The notes: generated by a model not told the origin, from the sequence alone. DNA of 64,000 bases from Microbulbifer variabilis (GCF_020524905.1 NZ_JAIVKI010000017.1:1-64000); one strand, 5' to 3'. Numbered from the stretch's first letter, positions 35,507-45,318 are shown. Made by a program: numbers and translations.

Positions 35507-35634
35507 TGTACGGGACGCATGACCCGTACTTCGGGGAGTTTGCATGGGGTTATGGCAAACCGTTTCCACTGAGGAACTTCCCGTTTTCTCTCATCATCGC
35601 TGATTACGGCCCCGCAATGCGGGGTCTTTTTTTT
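35507..35634 (+). ncRNA. candidate sigma-54-dependent small RNA
   Basis: About 128 bases from the predicted start to the T-run. Three stems are visible. The first is GTACGGG/CCCGTAC (35508-35529) with an 8-base loop ACGCATGA. The second is GTTTGC/GCAAAC (35538-35560) with loop ATGGGGTTATG. The third is the terminator. The second loop and a following GAGGA are G-rich, reminiscent of CsrA/RsmA-binding GGA sites or antisense seeds. No known family (CrcZ, Qrr, GlmY, 6S) was recognised. An 80-codon frame across it (35485-35727) starts before the predicted transcript and runs past the terminator, so it is unlikely to be the product. Confidence 0.6.
35609..35634 (+). terminator. intrinsic terminator of the candidate small RNA
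   Basis: Stem GCCCCGC/GCGGGGT with a 3-base loop AAT, followed by C and eight T. It lies 167 bases upstream of the histidine-kinase gene, so transcription from the sigma-54 promoter should stop before it. Confidence 0.88.
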
Positions 35635-35800
35635 ATTCTTCTTTTTGTTTCCCTCACGCTCTCATATGAAAAAAATTTTATTTTTGTGACTTCGTGTGGA
35701 ATTCTGATCGGCACTAATGCCTGGTAAATAGACGCCCCATTCGCGCCTAGGTATAAAGGCCCCCTTTTTTTGCCTGCAATGCCATCGAATAGAGTTAAGC

Positions 35801-37804
35801 GTGTCCGAACCTCATAATCCCGTCCCACCACCTATCCCTTTCCTGCTGGCCACTCCAGAGGAGTTGCCTTCTCTGGATACGTTGGAGCTTACCCATCAAA
35901 CAGGTCGCCTGCAGGGGCTGTTGATGGATGTGGATTGCGGCTTATGGGAGTGGCACCTGAAAAGCGGCGCCCAGCGCGCCCAGGGAGATATCTGGCACTT
36001 GTTCGCCGACAGCGCTGATCGGGCCCTTCAGGCTCTTTGGTCCGGCACCGAACTGCACCCAGTACATTCCGATGAGCGTCACCGCATTCTTGCGCTACGC
36101 CATCGAATCGCCAATCACGGTGGTTATTTTGATATCGCTTTTCGCGCCTATGACATCACCGGCCAACTGCGCTGGCTGCGTTTTTGCGGGCGGGCGACCA
36201 CCAGTGCAGACGGCAGCGAGGTCATTGCCATAGGCACCTGCGCCGACTATAGCGAGTCCCTTTCCCAGAGCTACCTAGCCAGTCTGCCCAGTGAGCGGCC
36301 GCTTCAGGCGCTTTCCGGGGTTGGGGATGGCCTATGGGAGTGGGATTTACGCGCCGATGAAATGGTCCTCGATGACGCCTGCTGGGCGATTCTCGGCTAC
36401 GAGGTGAGCCCGATTCGCAGTATCGGGCGCTCTGCCGCCGAGCAGTGGAAGGCGCGTATTCTCACAGAGGATATCGCCAGGGTGGAGCAATCTTTGTTGG
36501 ACCATGTGCGCGACCGACTGCCCCTGGATGTGGAATTCCGGCTATGGCGCTCAGATGGCAGCCTGGTGTGGGTGCGCTGCCGCGGCAAGGCCCAGCTAGA
36601 CAGTCGCGGCCAACCGGTGCGGGTGCTAGGGATTTTGCAGGATGTGAGCGCTGGACGTGAGGCACAGGCGCGGCTGGAGCGGGAGTTGCACCAGCAGCGC
36701 GAGGAAAACGCTCACCGTGCGGATCTTTTATTCAGTCTGAGCCACGAGCTGCGCACCCCCCTCAACGCCATTTTGGGATACAGCCAAATGGTGGAGTTGG
36801 ATCAGAGCCTGAATTCCGATCAGCGCCAGCGCCTGGGGGAGATCCGCCGCGCCGGTCAGCATTTATTACATCTGGTTGGGGATGTACTGGAGCTCGCCCG
36901 TATCGATAGCCGTCGGCTCGGCCCCTCAATGGAGTCGGTGCGCCCGGTGGAATTGGTGGCGGAATGCAAGCGCCTGCTGGAACCGCTGGCAGAGACCCGT
37001 CGGGTCAGTCTCGTTTACGAACCTCTCGGCTGGGAATCCGCTTATATCTGTGCGGACCCGGTGCGCTACAAGCAGGTAGTGCTGAACCTCGCCGGTAACG
37101 CAGTGAAATATAACCGGGACAATGGCCGGGTCATTATTAATTTCACTCCCCAGGCGGATGGATGGCTGCGCCTGAGTATTCTCGATACCGGCAAGGGTAT
37201 CCCGCCGGATCGGCGCAGCGAGGTGTTCGAACCCTTTAATCGGCTGGGAGAAGAAAAGGGCCATATCGAAGGCACCGGTGTGGGTTTGGCCATTGCCAAG
37301 CGGCTCACCGAGGCGATGGGGGGGCGTATCGACTTTGATAGTCAGGAGGGGCAGGGCTCGGTTTTCTGGATCGAGTTCCCCATGATCGACGCGCCCGATG
37401 CCCTGATGAGCTTTTCAACTCATCCACAGGAACCGCCGCAGCTGCCGGAGGGGAGAGTGTTATTTGTGGATAACCGCCCTGCAGCGGCGGACCAGTTAAA
37501 AGAAATGCTGAAGGACACTCCCCAGATCCAGTGCCTGGTCGCCACCGATGTGGTGGAGGCAATTTTTATCGCGCGCACCCAACGTCCCGATGTACTGCTG
37601 TTTCACAGTGAGGTGCCGGGTATGACCGCCACCGATCTGGTGTCTATCTTGCAGGAGGATATCAATACCAGGTCTATGCGCTTTGTATTGATAGGTGAAA
37701 AACCCAGTGGGGAGAGCTATCTGACCCTACCGGCAGAGTTTGATTTTATGCAGCTATCGCGAGTGCTAGCGGAAACCCTCGGGAGGTCTGGAAGGTTGGT
37801 TTAA
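35801..37804 (+). CDS. PAS-domain hybrid histidine kinase with a degenerate receiver
   Basis: 667 residues, GTG start. Two PAS domains (about 35-150 and 165-285; GLWEWHLKSG and GLWEWDLRAD mark their starts), no membrane span, so a cytosolic sensor. HisKA box LLFSLSHELRTPLNAILGYS (about 309-328), N box NLAGNAVKYN, G boxes DTGKGIP and GTGVGLAIAKRL, F box FEPFNRL. A receiver-like C-terminal domain (about 555-660) begins GRVLFVDNRPAAAD. At the phosphoacceptor position it reads PDVLLFHSEVPGM, with no Asp, so this domain should not accept phosphate. No response regulator is adjacent. It lies just downstream of the sigma-54 RNA candidate. Confidence 0.9.
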   Translation: MSEPHNPVPPPIPFLLATPEELPSLDTLELTHQTGRLQGLLMDVDCGLWEWHLKSGAQRAQGDIWHLFADSADRALQALWSGTELHPVHSDERHRILALRHRIANHGGYFDIAFRAYDITGQLRWLRFCGRATTSADGSEVIAIGTCADYSESLSQSYLASLPSERPLQALSGVGDGLWEWDLRADEMVLDDACWAILGYEVSPIRSIGRSAAEQWKARILTEDIARVEQSLLDHVRDRLPLDVEFRLWRSDGSLVWVRCRGKAQLDSRGQPVRVLGILQDVSAGREAQARLERELHQQREENAHRADLLFSLSHELRTPLNAILGYSQMVELDQSLNSDQRQRLGEIRRAGQHLLHLVGDVLELARIDSRRLGPSMESVRPVELVAECKRLLEPLAETRRVSLVYEPLGWESAYICADPVRYKQVVLNLAGNAVKYNRDNGRVIINFTPQADGWLRLSILDTGKGIPPDRRSEVFEPFNRLGEEKGHIEGTGVGLAIAKRLTEAMGGRIDFDSQEGQGSVFWIEFPMIDAPDALMSFSTHPQEPPQLPEGRVLFVDNRPAAADQLKEMLKDTPQIQCLVATDVVEAIFIARTQRPDVLLFHSEVPGMTATDLVSILQEDINTRSMRFVLIGEKPSGESYLTLPAEFDFMQLSRVLAETLGRSGRLV

Positions 37805-37822
37805 ACCATGAAAAGGTAAGGT

Positions 37823-37845
37823 TTGGCCCGGCGTTGCCGGGCCAA
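37823..37845. terminator. hairpin between convergent kinase and suhB genes
   Basis: A perfect 10-bp stem TTGGCCCGGC/GCCGGGCCAA with loop GTT. It sits 19 bases after the kinase stop and 21 after the suhB stop. The T-run is poor on both sides, but the position fits a shared terminator. Confidence 0.6.
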
Positions 37846-37865
37846 TGAAAATGAATAGGGCAGGA

Positions 37866-38669
37866 TTAGCGCACAGAACCCAGGTGCTTGCCAACGATCT
37901 GCACCAGTGGCTTGAAGACCTTGGGGGTGGCGCATACCAGATTGCCGGAATCCAGGTAATCCTCACCACCGCGGAAGTCACTGATCAGGCCGCCGGCCTC
38001 TTTGACCAGAAGGGAGCCCGCAGCGATATCCCAGGTGTTCAGGTACATTTCCCAGAAACCATCGAAGCGTCCGGCTGCCACATAGGCCAGATCCAGCGCG
38101 GCGGCGCCGGGGCGGCGGATGCCGGCGGTCTGCCCAGCGATTTCTTTCAGGGCGCTCAGGTAGGGATCGATATTTTCCAGGGCCGGCCCATTGAAGGGCA
38201 GGCCGGTGCCAATCAGTGCGCCGCGCAGGCCCTGGCGTGGGGAAACGCGGATACGGCGACCGTTCAGGGCCGCACCGCGGCCGCGACTGGCGGTAAATTC
38301 TTCACGCTTAATGGGGTCTAGCACTACCGCGTGCTCAATGCGACCGCGGTAGCGACAGGCGATGGAAACCGCAAACTGGGGTACGCCGTGGATAAAGTTG
38401 GTGGTGCCGTCGAGGGGATCGATAATCCACTCGTAGTCTGGCTCTGCGCCTTCGATCAGGCCGCTTTCTTCAGCGCGAATGCTGTGCTTTGGGTAGGCTT
38501 TACGCAGGTGGTAAATAATTTCCTGTTCGCTGGCCTTGTCCACTTCGGTGACGAAATCGTTGCGCGTTTTTTCCTCGAATTTCATCAGGTCGCCGCGCTC
38601 CCAGGCCCGTTCGATCAATTCTCCGGCCTTGCGCGCCGCGCGCAGGGCAATATTTAGCATGGGTTCCAT
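37866..38669 (-). CDS. suhB: inositol-1-monophosphatase / SuhB
   Basis: 267 residues, same as E. coli (267). Mg-dependent phosphatase fold: EEKTRNDFVTEVD, metal motif DPLDGTTNFIHGVPQFAVSIA (about 84-104), and WDIAAGSLLVKEAGG. In E. coli SuhB also joins the rRNA antitermination complex. The N-terminus MEPMLNIALRAARKAG is characteristic. Divergent from trmJ, the usual arrangement upstream of isc genes. Confidence 0.95.
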   Translation of the reverse strand: MEPMLNIALRAARKAGELIERAWERGDLMKFEEKTRNDFVTEVDKASEQEIIYHLRKAYPKHSIRAEESGLIEGAEPDYEWIIDPLDGTTNFIHGVPQFAVSIACRYRGRIEHAVVLDPIKREEFTASRGRGAALNGRRIRVSPRQGLRGALIGTGLPFNGPALENIDPYLSALKEIAGQTAGIRRPGAAALDLAYVAAGRFDGFWEMYLNTWDIAAGSLLVKEAGGLISDFRGGEDYLDSGNLVCATPKVFKPLVQIVGKHLGSVR

Positions 38670-38804
38670 AACTATTCCGCACTAAGTGGTTGAAGTGGTT
38701 AAAAAGCAGACCGCGGGTTAACCGCAGCGGACGCGATTGTATGGATTCCCGTTCCTTTTTGCTACACTCGCGCGCCCCCATGACACCGAATTATTACTTT
38801 CAGT

Positions 38805-39596
38805 ATGGCCAAGTCCCCTTTAGATACGACTCCGCTCAATGCGCTCGATAATGTGCGCGTGGTCCTGGTTAACAGTGCCCACCCCGGAAATATCGGCGGT
38901 GCCGCGCGCGCCCTGAAGAATATGGGCTTGAGCCAGCTCTATCTGGTGGCGCCGCGGGAATTCCCTGCGGCCAATGCCGTGTGGCGCGCTGCCGGTGCAG
39001 CGGAGCTACTGGATAGCGCCGTGGTGGTGGACACTCTGGAAGAAGCGGTGGCAGATTGCGGCCTGGTCGTGGCCACCAGTGCCCGTGAGCGGCGCATCCC
39101 CTGGCCCCTGCTAACCCCGCGCCAGTGCGGCGAGCGCGCAGTGGCTGAGGCCTCCAGCCATCCGGTGGCGCTGGTGTTTGGTCGTGAAGATCGCGGCCTC
39201 ACTAATGAAGAGCTACAGGCGTGTAATTATCATGTGCATATCCCGGCAAACCCGGAGTACAGCTCTCTTAATTTAGCCACCGCCGTGCAGGTGCTGACCT
39301 ATGAAGTGCGTATGGCAGCGCTGGAAGCGGAAAAAGGCGAGCCCGTGAGTTATGCCGACTGGGACCGCCCACCGGCTAAAGCCAGCGATATGGAGCTCTA
39401 TTTCGACCACCTGCAACAAGCACTGGGCGAGCTCGGTTTTATCGACCCGGACAACCCCCGCCAGACTATGACCCGTTTACGCCGACTGTATAGCCGTGTG
39501 CGCCCGGACGATATGGAGTTGGGCATCCTGCGCGGCATGCTCACTGCCATTCAGAACTATATCCACCGCTCTGGTGGCAAGGGGCGTCCCGACTAG
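38805..39596 (+). CDS. trmJ: tRNA (cytidine/uridine-32-2'-O)-methyltransferase
   Basis: 263 residues. SPOUT-type methyltransferase that methylates ribose 32 of the tRNA anticodon loop. SpoU motifs: VVLVNSAHPGNIGGAARALKNMG (motif 1), ALVFGREDRGLTNEEL (motif 2), and SSLNLATAVQVLTYE (motif 3, knot). The start and the family N-terminus agree. It precedes iscR by 105 bases, as in many gammaproteobacteria. Confidence 0.95.
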   Translation: MAKSPLDTTPLNALDNVRVVLVNSAHPGNIGGAARALKNMGLSQLYLVAPREFPAANAVWRAAGAAELLDSAVVVDTLEEAVADCGLVVATSARERRIPWPLLTPRQCGERAVAEASSHPVALVFGREDRGLTNEELQACNYHVHIPANPEYSSLNLATAVQVLTYEVRMAALEAEKGEPVSYADWDRPPAKASDMELYFDHLQQALGELGFIDPDNPRQTMTRLRRLYSRVRPDDMELGILRGMLTAIQNYIHRSGGKGRPD

Positions 39597-39625
39597 TTGA
39601 GTACCCGAGTACTTTGCTCGGTTAT

Positions 39626-39650
39626 ATACTTGACTAAGGTGCTGGGTTAT
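39626..39650 (+). promoter_or_regulatory. probable IscR type-1 operator overlapping the isc promoter
   Basis: The 25-base stretch beginning ATACTTGACTAA and ending GGGTTAT fits the left half and outer ends of the E. coli type-1 IscR motif. It contains a TTGACT -35 element (39630-39635). Seventeen bases on is CATACT (39653-39658) as -10. iscR begins 44 bases later. [2Fe-2S]-IscR repressing its own operon here is inferred from E. coli. Confidence 0.6.
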
Positions 39651-39701
39651 TTCATACTCGCGCCCCGATCGGAAAAGGCTGTACATCAGTTGGGAGCTGG
39701 T

Positions 39702-40178
39702 ATGCGTTTAACAACCAAAGGCCGCTATGCGGTAACCGCCATGCTGGATCTGGCGTTGCATGCAGAGCGCGGGCCGATCAGCTTGGCAGATATTTCCAAA
39801 CGGCAGGGCATCTCACTGTCTTACCTGGAGCAGTTATTTTCCCGCCTGCGGCAATCTGGGCTGGTGTCCAGTGTGCGCGGCCCCGGTGGCGGGTATCGCT
39901 TGGCGCGGGATGGCGAAGAGATTTTTGTGGCTCAAATTATCGATGCGGTCAACGAATCGGTAGATGCCACTAGTTGCGGCGGCAACGCCGATTGCGCCAA
40001 TGGTGAGCAGTGCCTGACCCATTACCTCTGGTCCGATTTAAGTGACCAGATCCACGGTTTCCTGAGCGGTATCAGTCTGGCCAACTTGGTGTCTCGCGCC
40101 GAGGTGCAGGAAGTGGCGCGCCGCCAGGATATGCGTGAAGCACCGGAACAGCGGGTCGCCGTACTCGGCGGTCTGTAA
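39702..40178 (+). CDS. iscR: Fe-S cluster assembly transcriptional regulator IscR
   Basis: 158 residues from ATG 39702 behind GGGAG (upstream frame rejected: [15 protein letters not shown] is the family start). Rrf2-type winged helix (about 1-80) with the recognition region [13 protein letters not shown]. The [2Fe-2S] ligands Cys92, Cys98, Cys104 and His107 are all in the same numbers as in E. coli. Senses Fe-S status and represses the operon in its cluster-bound form. Confidence 0.97.
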   Translation: MRLTTKGRYAVTAMLDLALHAERGPISLADISKRQGISLSYLEQLFSRLRQSGLVSSVRGPGGGYRLARDGEEIFVAQIIDAVNESVDATSCGGNADCANGEQCLTHYLWSDLSDQIHGFLSGISLANLVSRAEVQEVARRQDMREAPEQRVAVLGGL

Positions 40179-40236
40179 ATATCGGCCACAGCGTTGGCCA
40201 AAGCGGAATATTTGAGAATTATTGAGCGGAAACGGT

Positions 40237-41457
40237 ATGACTATGAAGCTTCCCATCTACCTGGATTATTCAGCTACCTGTCCGGTTGACCCGCGTGTCG
40301 CTGCAAAGATGGCAGAGCAGCTGACGATGGAAGGCAACTTCGGTAACCCGGCTTCACGGTCCCACCTTTACGGCTGGAAGGCCGAGGAAGCGGTGGAAAA
40401 TGCCCGTCAGCAGGTGGCCGAGCTGATTAATGCCGACCCCCGCGAGATCGTCTGGACCAGTGGTGCCACCGAGTCCGACAACCTGGCGATCAAAGGTGCG
40501 GCTCACTTCTACCAGGGTCGCGGCAAGCACATCATCACCTCCAAGATCGAGCACAAGGCAGTACTGGATACCTGCCGCCAGCTGGAGCGCGAAGGTTTCG
40601 AGGTCACCTACCTGAACCCTCGTGAAGATGGCATTGTTACCCCGCAACAAGTTGAGGAAGCGCTGCGCGAGGACACCATTTTGGTGAGCCTGATGCACGT
40701 GAACAACGAGATCGGTGTGATCAACGATATCGCCGCAATCGGCGAACTGTGCCGTTCACGCAAAGTAATTTTCCACGTGGATGCGGCGCAGAGCGCGGGC
40801 AAACTGCCTATCGACCTACAGGAAATGAAGGTTGATCTGATGTCCTTCTCCGCCCACAAGGTTTATGGCCCCAAAGGCATCGGCGCTTTGTACGTACGTC
40901 GCAAGCCCCGCGTGCGACTGGAAGCTCAGATGCACGGTGGCGGTCACGAGCGCGGTATGCGTTCCGGCACCCTGCCCACCCACCAGATTGTCGGTATGGG
41001 TGAAGCATTCCGTATCGCCAAAGAGGAAATGGTGCAAGAAGGTGAGCGTCTGGTGTCCCTGCGCAACCGTTTCTGGGACCAGATCAAAGATATGGAAGAG
41101 GTGCATATCAACGGTTCCGCCGAACAGCGCGTACCGGGCAACCTCAATGTCAGCTTTGCCTTCGTGGAGGGCGAAAGCCTGATTATGTCCCTGCGTGACC
41201 TGGCGATTTCCTCCGGTTCCGCCTGTACCTCTGCGAGCCTGGAGCCCAGCTATGTACTGCGCGCTCTGGGTGTGAACGATGAGCTGGCACACAGCTCACT
41301 GCGTTTCAGTTTCGGCCGCTTCACCAGCGAGCAGGACGTGGATACCGCAGCGACCGCCGTGCGCAAGGCGGTGGAGAAACTGCGTGAATTATCGCCGCTT
41401 TGGGATATGTACAAAGACGGTGTCGACCTGAACAAGATTGAATGGGCCGCTCACTAA
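40237..41457 (+). CDS. iscS: cysteine desulfurase IscS
   Basis: 406 residues from ATG 40237, six bases behind GCGGA; ATG 40243 would give exactly the 404 residues of E. coli. PLP enzyme that takes sulfur from cysteine and hands it to IscU, and to other sulfur acceptors. PLP lysine in [12 protein letters not shown] and catalytic Cys in [13 protein letters not shown] fall at 206 and 328 in E. coli numbering. The N-terminus YSATCPVDP has Cys where E. coli has Thr. Confidence 0.98.
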   Translation: MTMKLPIYLDYSATCPVDPRVAAKMAEQLTMEGNFGNPASRSHLYGWKAEEAVENARQQVAELINADPREIVWTSGATESDNLAIKGAAHFYQGRGKHIITSKIEHKAVLDTCRQLEREGFEVTYLNPREDGIVTPQQVEEALREDTILVSLMHVNNEIGVINDIAAIGELCRSRKVIFHVDAAQSAGKLPIDLQEMKVDLMSFSAHKVYGPKGIGALYVRRKPRVRLEAQMHGGGHERGMRSGTLPTHQIVGMGEAFRIAKEEMVQEGERLVSLRNRFWDQIKDMEEVHINGSAEQRVPGNLNVSFAFVEGESLIMSLRDLAISSGSACTSASLEPSYVLRALGVNDELAHSSLRFSFGRFTSEQDVDTAATAVRKAVEKLRELSPLWDMYKDGVDLNKIEWAAH

Positions 41458-41484
41458 GCGCGCGCATGAGTTAGGAGAAAAGTC

Positions 41485-41907
41485 ATGGCCTATAGCGATA
41501 AAGTAATTGACCACTACGAACATCCCCGCAACGTCGGACGTATGGACGACAAGGCGGACAACGTGGGCACCGGTATGGTGGGCGCGCCCGCCTGTGGTGA
41601 TGTGATGCGCCTGCAGATCCAAGTGAACGCCGAAGGTGTGATTGAAGACGCCAAGTTCAAAACTTACGGCTGTGGTTCCGCCATCGCCTCCAGCTCGCTA
41701 CTCACCGAATGGGTAAAAGGCAAGACCATCGACGAGGCGGAGCAGATCAAAAATACGGCAATTGCCGAGGAGCTGGCCCTGCCACCGGTGAAGATTCACT
41801 GCTCGGTGCTGGCAGAAGATGCGATCAAGGCCGCTGTGCGCAATATTCGTGAAAAGCGCGGCGAATCTGTCGAAGCTGCTGGCACGCAGGAATCCGCCGC
41901 AGGTTAA
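41485..41907 (+). CDS. iscU: Fe-S cluster scaffold IscU
   Basis: 140 residues. Cluster ligands are visible as Cys in APACGDVM, YGCGSAIA and KIHCSVLAED, with Asp39-type DVM next to the first. The HscA recognition motif LPPVKIHCS is intact. The C-terminus carries about 12 extra residues (GESVEAAGTQESAAG) compared with the 128-residue E. coli protein. 27 bases after iscS. Confidence 0.98.
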   Translation: MAYSDKVIDHYEHPRNVGRMDDKADNVGTGMVGAPACGDVMRLQIQVNAEGVIEDAKFKTYGCGSAIASSSLLTEWVKGKTIDEAEQIKNTAIAEELALPPVKIHCSVLAEDAIKAAVRNIREKRGESVEAAGTQESAAG

Positions 41908-41946
41908 CCACTGGGCCCTGTGCCCAATAGTAGTGAAGGTATTGTT

Positions 41947-42270
41947 TTGGCTATTACCATGACCGAGGCCGCTCAGGCTCATATCAAAAGTCAGCTGGCC
42001 AAGCGTGGCAAAGGTATCGGCATTCGTGTAGGTGTTAAGACCGCCGGGTGTTCGGGCCTCGCCTATGTACTGGAATTTGTCGATTCGGCAGAGGCCGAAG
42101 ACGTGGTGTTCGAGCAGGATGATGTAAAGCTGATCGTAGATCCCAAGAGTCTGGTTTACCTGGATGGTACCCAGCTCGATTTCGTCAAGGAAGGGCTCAA
42201 CGAAGGCTTTACCTTCACTAACCCCAACGTCAAGAACGAGTGTGGCTGCGGCGAGAGTTTCCACGTCTGA
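41947..42270 (+). CDS. iscA: A-type Fe-S carrier IscA
   Basis: 107 residues from TTG 41947, eight bases behind GAAGG. This gives exactly the E. coli length and the family N-terminus [12 protein letters not shown] frame from 41920 adds nine unlikely residues. The three conserved cysteines are in [13 protein letters not shown] and ECGCGESF. Delivers iron or [4Fe-4S] clusters to targets such as IspG. Confidence 0.95.
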   Translation: MAITMTEAAQAHIKSQLAKRGKGIGIRVGVKTAGCSGLAYVLEFVDSAEAEDVVFEQDDVKLIVDPKSLVYLDGTQLDFVKEGLNEGFTFTNPNVKNECGCGESFHV

Positions 42271-42393
42271 GTGTGGCCCGCTACAGTGAGGCCGGGTGCA
42301 CTGCGCATGCCGGCCTTTTTATTGGCCCGGCAATTGCCGGGTGGGGCGCCGCCGCCCAGTTTTTTAAGGCCCAGTGCCGGCAGGTGAACTGAG

Positions 42394-42921
42394 ATGGCAA
42401 CCAACCTGACCCATTTCGAATTATTCGGGCTCAAGCCCGTCTTTGAACTCGATCGCAACGCCCTGGCCGCGCGCTATCGGGAATTACAGCGGGAATTCCA
42501 CCCGGACAAATACGCCTCCAAGTCCGAGCGCGAACAGCTACTCGCTATCCAAATGGCTGCGCAGATCAACGAAGCCCACACGGTTCTTCGTAATCCGGTG
42601 CAGCGCGCCGCCTACCTACTCAAACTCGCCGGTGTGGAAGTGCCGCCGGAGCAGACTACTGCCGATACGGAATTCCTGATGCAGCAAATGCTGCTGCGCG
42701 AGCGCCTTGAGGAAGTGCGCGAACAGCCAAATCCCGCCGCCGCCCTGGAGGAGCTCGCCGATGAGGTCGATGGCCTCTACCGCGGTGAGCAGCGGCAATT
42801 TGCCGAGACCTATGCCGCAGGCAAGTTCAGCGAAGCCGAGGACTCCCTGCGCAAGCAGCAGTTTCTAGTGAAGCTGCAATCGCAGGTGGAAGAGCTGGAA
42901 GCCGATTTATTCGGCGATTAA
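42394..42921 (+). CDS. hscB: Fe-S co-chaperone HscB (Hsc20)
   Basis: 175 residues (E. coli 171). N-terminal J-domain with HPD in REFHPDKYASKSE, then the C-terminal three-helix IscU-binding domain (DTEFLMQQMLLRERLEEVRE). Presents IscU to HscA. Starts with ATNLTHFELFGLKP, the usual form. Confidence 0.97.
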   Translation: MATNLTHFELFGLKPVFELDRNALAARYRELQREFHPDKYASKSEREQLLAIQMAAQINEAHTVLRNPVQRAAYLLKLAGVEVPPEQTTADTEFLMQQMLLRERLEEVREQPNPAAALEELADEVDGLYRGEQRQFAETYAAGKFSEAEDSLRKQQFLVKLQSQVEELEADLFGD

Positions 42922-43002
42922 GCAGGCGCTACCAGAAAATAAACCGGGATCTGGCACCGTCTGTGCCAACGCGATTAATCCCGCTGACAGAAGAGATAAG
43001 TA

Positions 43003-44874
43003 ATGGCATTACTGCAGATTTCCGAACCGGGACAGAGCCCCGACCCCCATCAGCGCAAATACGCGGTGGGCATCGATCTGGGCACCACCAACTCGCTGGT
43101 GGCCACGGTGCGCAGCGGCTCGGCAGAAGCCATTGCAGTAGAGGATGGCAGTGTCATCCTGCCCTCGGCGGTGCATTACAGTCGTGAAGGCATCACTGTT
43201 GGCGCTGAGGCTCGTGCCCGTGCGGCCGCAGACCCCTACAACACCATGCTGTCCATCAAGCGTTTGATGGGGCGGGGTGTTGCCGACGTGAAAAGCCTGG
43301 GTGAGCAGCTGCCCTACCATTTTTCCGGCAATGATGGCGGCATGCCCACCATCGAAACCGCTGCCGGCCCGGTCAATCCGGTGCAGGTATCTGCGGAAAT
43401 TCTCAAAAAGCTGGCCCAGCGCGGCCGCGATGCACTTTACGGCAAAGCGGGAGGGGAACTCGACGGCGCGGTGATCACGGTGCCGGCCTACTTTGACGAT
43501 GCCCAGCGCCAAGCCACCAAAGATGCGGCCAAACTGGCCGGCCTCAAGGTGCTGCGCCTGCTCAACGAGCCCACCGCTGCGGCGGTGGCCTACGGTCTCG
43601 ATCGGGGAGAAGAGGGCGTGATCGCCGTCTATGACCTGGGCGGTGGAACCTTTGATATTTCTATTCTGCGTCTGTCCCGCGGCGTTTTCGAAGTAATGGC
43701 CACCGGCGGCGACACCGCTCTGGGTGGTGATGACTTTGACCGCATTATCGCTGCCTGGATCGCCGAGCAGGCGGGCCTCGGCTCCGACCTGGATGCGTCG
43801 ACCCAGCGGCGGTTACTGGATAGCGCCTGTGCCGCCAAGGAAGCCCTGGCCAGTGTAGAGCGAGTCGAAGTGCGCCACGGGGACTGGACCGGCATGTTTG
43901 ATCGGGAAACCATGGCTTCACTGTTGGACCCTCTAATCGACAAGACCCTGCGTGCCTGTAAGCGCGCACTGCGCGATGCGGATATCGCTGTAGATGAAGT
44001 GCAAGAAGTGGTTCTGGTGGGCGGCTCCACTCGCACGCTGCGGGTACGCGAGCGGGTTGAAGACTACTTTGGCCGGGCGCCCCACGCTGAAATCGACCCG
44101 GATCAGGTGGTGGCTATTGGTGCCGCCCTGCAGGCCGATGTACTGGTGGGCAACAAGTCCGATGACGATCTACTGCTGTTGGATGTAATCCCCTTGTCCT
44201 TGGGGATCGAGACTATGGGTGGACTCACCGAGAAGCTGATTGCGCGCAATACCACTATTCCAGTGTCTAAGGCTCAGGAGTTCACCACTTTCAAGGATGG
44301 CCAAACCGCTATGGCGATTCATGTGGTGCAGGGCGAGCGGGAGCTGGTCAGCGACTGCCGCTCGCTAGCCCGCTTCGAATTGCGCGGCATTCCCGCAATG
44401 GTGGCGGGTGCCGCCCATATCCGCGTGACTTTTCAGGTTGATGCGGATGGCCTGCTATCTGTGACTGCGATGGAGAAAAGCAGTGGTGTCAGCGCCGATA
44501 TCGTGGTGAAACCTTCCTACGGTTTAGAGGACAAGGACATTGCGCGCATGCTGCAGGAGTCCTACACCCATGCCGCCGAAGATATCGCCCTACGCGCTTT
44601 GCGCGAGGCCCAGATAGAGGCGGAGCGGGCCTTGGAGAGTCTGCTGGTTGCCCTGCGAGAGAATGGTGCCGAGCTGCTGGAAGAGCACGAGCTGAGTGAG
44701 CTGGAACACGCTATGGAAGCTCTGCGGTTGGCCCATAATGCCGGCGATGCAGGGGAGATCCGCTTGCGTATGGAGGCCTTGAACAAGTTGTCCGAGCCTT
44801 TCGCCGCACGGCGCATGGACGCTTCGATCAAGCGCGCCATGCGCGGTCACAGCCTGAACGAATTTGATAAATAA
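43003..44874 (+). CDS. hscA: Fe-S chaperone HscA (Hsp70 family)
   Basis: 623 residues (E. coli 616). Nucleotide-binding domain with [29 protein letters not shown], and [12 protein letters not shown]. Then a linker with [14 protein letters not shown] and a substrate-binding domain. It binds the IscU LPPVK peptide and spends ATP to release the cluster. Starts 81 bases after hscB. Confidence 0.98.
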   Translation: MALLQISEPGQSPDPHQRKYAVGIDLGTTNSLVATVRSGSAEAIAVEDGSVILPSAVHYSREGITVGAEARARAAADPYNTMLSIKRLMGRGVADVKSLGEQLPYHFSGNDGGMPTIETAAGPVNPVQVSAEILKKLAQRGRDALYGKAGGELDGAVITVPAYFDDAQRQATKDAAKLAGLKVLRLLNEPTAAAVAYGLDRGEEGVIAVYDLGGGTFDISILRLSRGVFEVMATGGDTALGGDDFDRIIAAWIAEQAGLGSDLDASTQRRLLDSACAAKEALASVERVEVRHGDWTGMFDRETMASLLDPLIDKTLRACKRALRDADIAVDEVQEVVLVGGSTRTLRVRERVEDYFGRAPHAEIDPDQVVAIGAALQADVLVGNKSDDDLLLLDVIPLSLGIETMGGLTEKLIARNTTIPVSKAQEFTTFKDGQTAMAIHVVQGERELVSDCRSLARFELRGIPAMVAGAAHIRVTFQVDADGLLSVTAMEKSSGVSADIVVKPSYGLEDKDIARMLQESYTHAAEDIALRALREAQIEAERALESLLVALRENGAELLEEHELSELEHAMEALRLAHNAGDAGEIRLRMEALNKLSEPFAARRMDASIKRAMRGHSLNEFDK

Positions 44875-44951
44875 GCGGTGGGCGCCTAGCCTGCACAACC
44901 TGCGGCCGGGGCTTGCCCCCGTCGGATTGAGACCATAGAGAGTCAGTACCC

Positions 44952-45290
44952 ATGCCGAAAATTGTATTTTTACCCCATCCGGAAATGTGCCCCGAGGGTA
45001 AAGTGGTAGAAGTGGAGAGCGGCGTCACTGTGATTGATGCGGCCCTGGCCAATGACATTGAGATAGAGCACGCTTGTGAAAAAGCCTGTGCCTGTACTAC
45101 GTGCCACGTCATCGTGCGCGAAGGCTTCTACTCCCTGGAAGAGCCCGATGAGCTGGAAGAGGACCTGCTGGATAAGGCCTGGGGCCTGGAGCCAGAGTCG
45201 CGCCTGTCATGTCAGGCGATCGTTGAAGATGAAGACCTGGTAGTGGAAATTCCCAAATACACCATCAACCAAGTGTCGGAAAAGCACTGA
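44952..45290 (+). CDS. fdx: [2Fe-2S] ferredoxin of the Isc system
   Basis: 112 residues (E. coli 111). Cluster cysteines in EHACEKACACTTCHV (C-x5-C-x2-C pattern) and SRLSCQAI. Donates electrons for cluster assembly on IscU. Adrenodoxin type. Confidence 0.97.
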   Translation: MPKIVFLPHPEMCPEGKVVEVESGVTVIDAALANDIEIEHACEKACACTTCHVIVREGFYSLEEPDELEEDLLDKAWGLEPESRLSCQAIVEDEDLVVEIPKYTINQVSEKH

Positions 45291-45318
45291 GCACGGCGAT
45301 CTTGAGGAAGCCTAATCA

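Noticed and set aside
35470..35640. CrcZ- or Qrr-type known small RNA
   Set aside because: The sigma-54 promoter fits, but the A-rich catabolite-repression motifs of CrcZ and the conserved Qrr pairing region are absent.
35485..35727. 80-codon open frame overlapping the sigma-54 transcript
   Set aside because: It begins inside the promoter, upstream of the predicted start, and runs through the terminator. No ribosome site or family signal.
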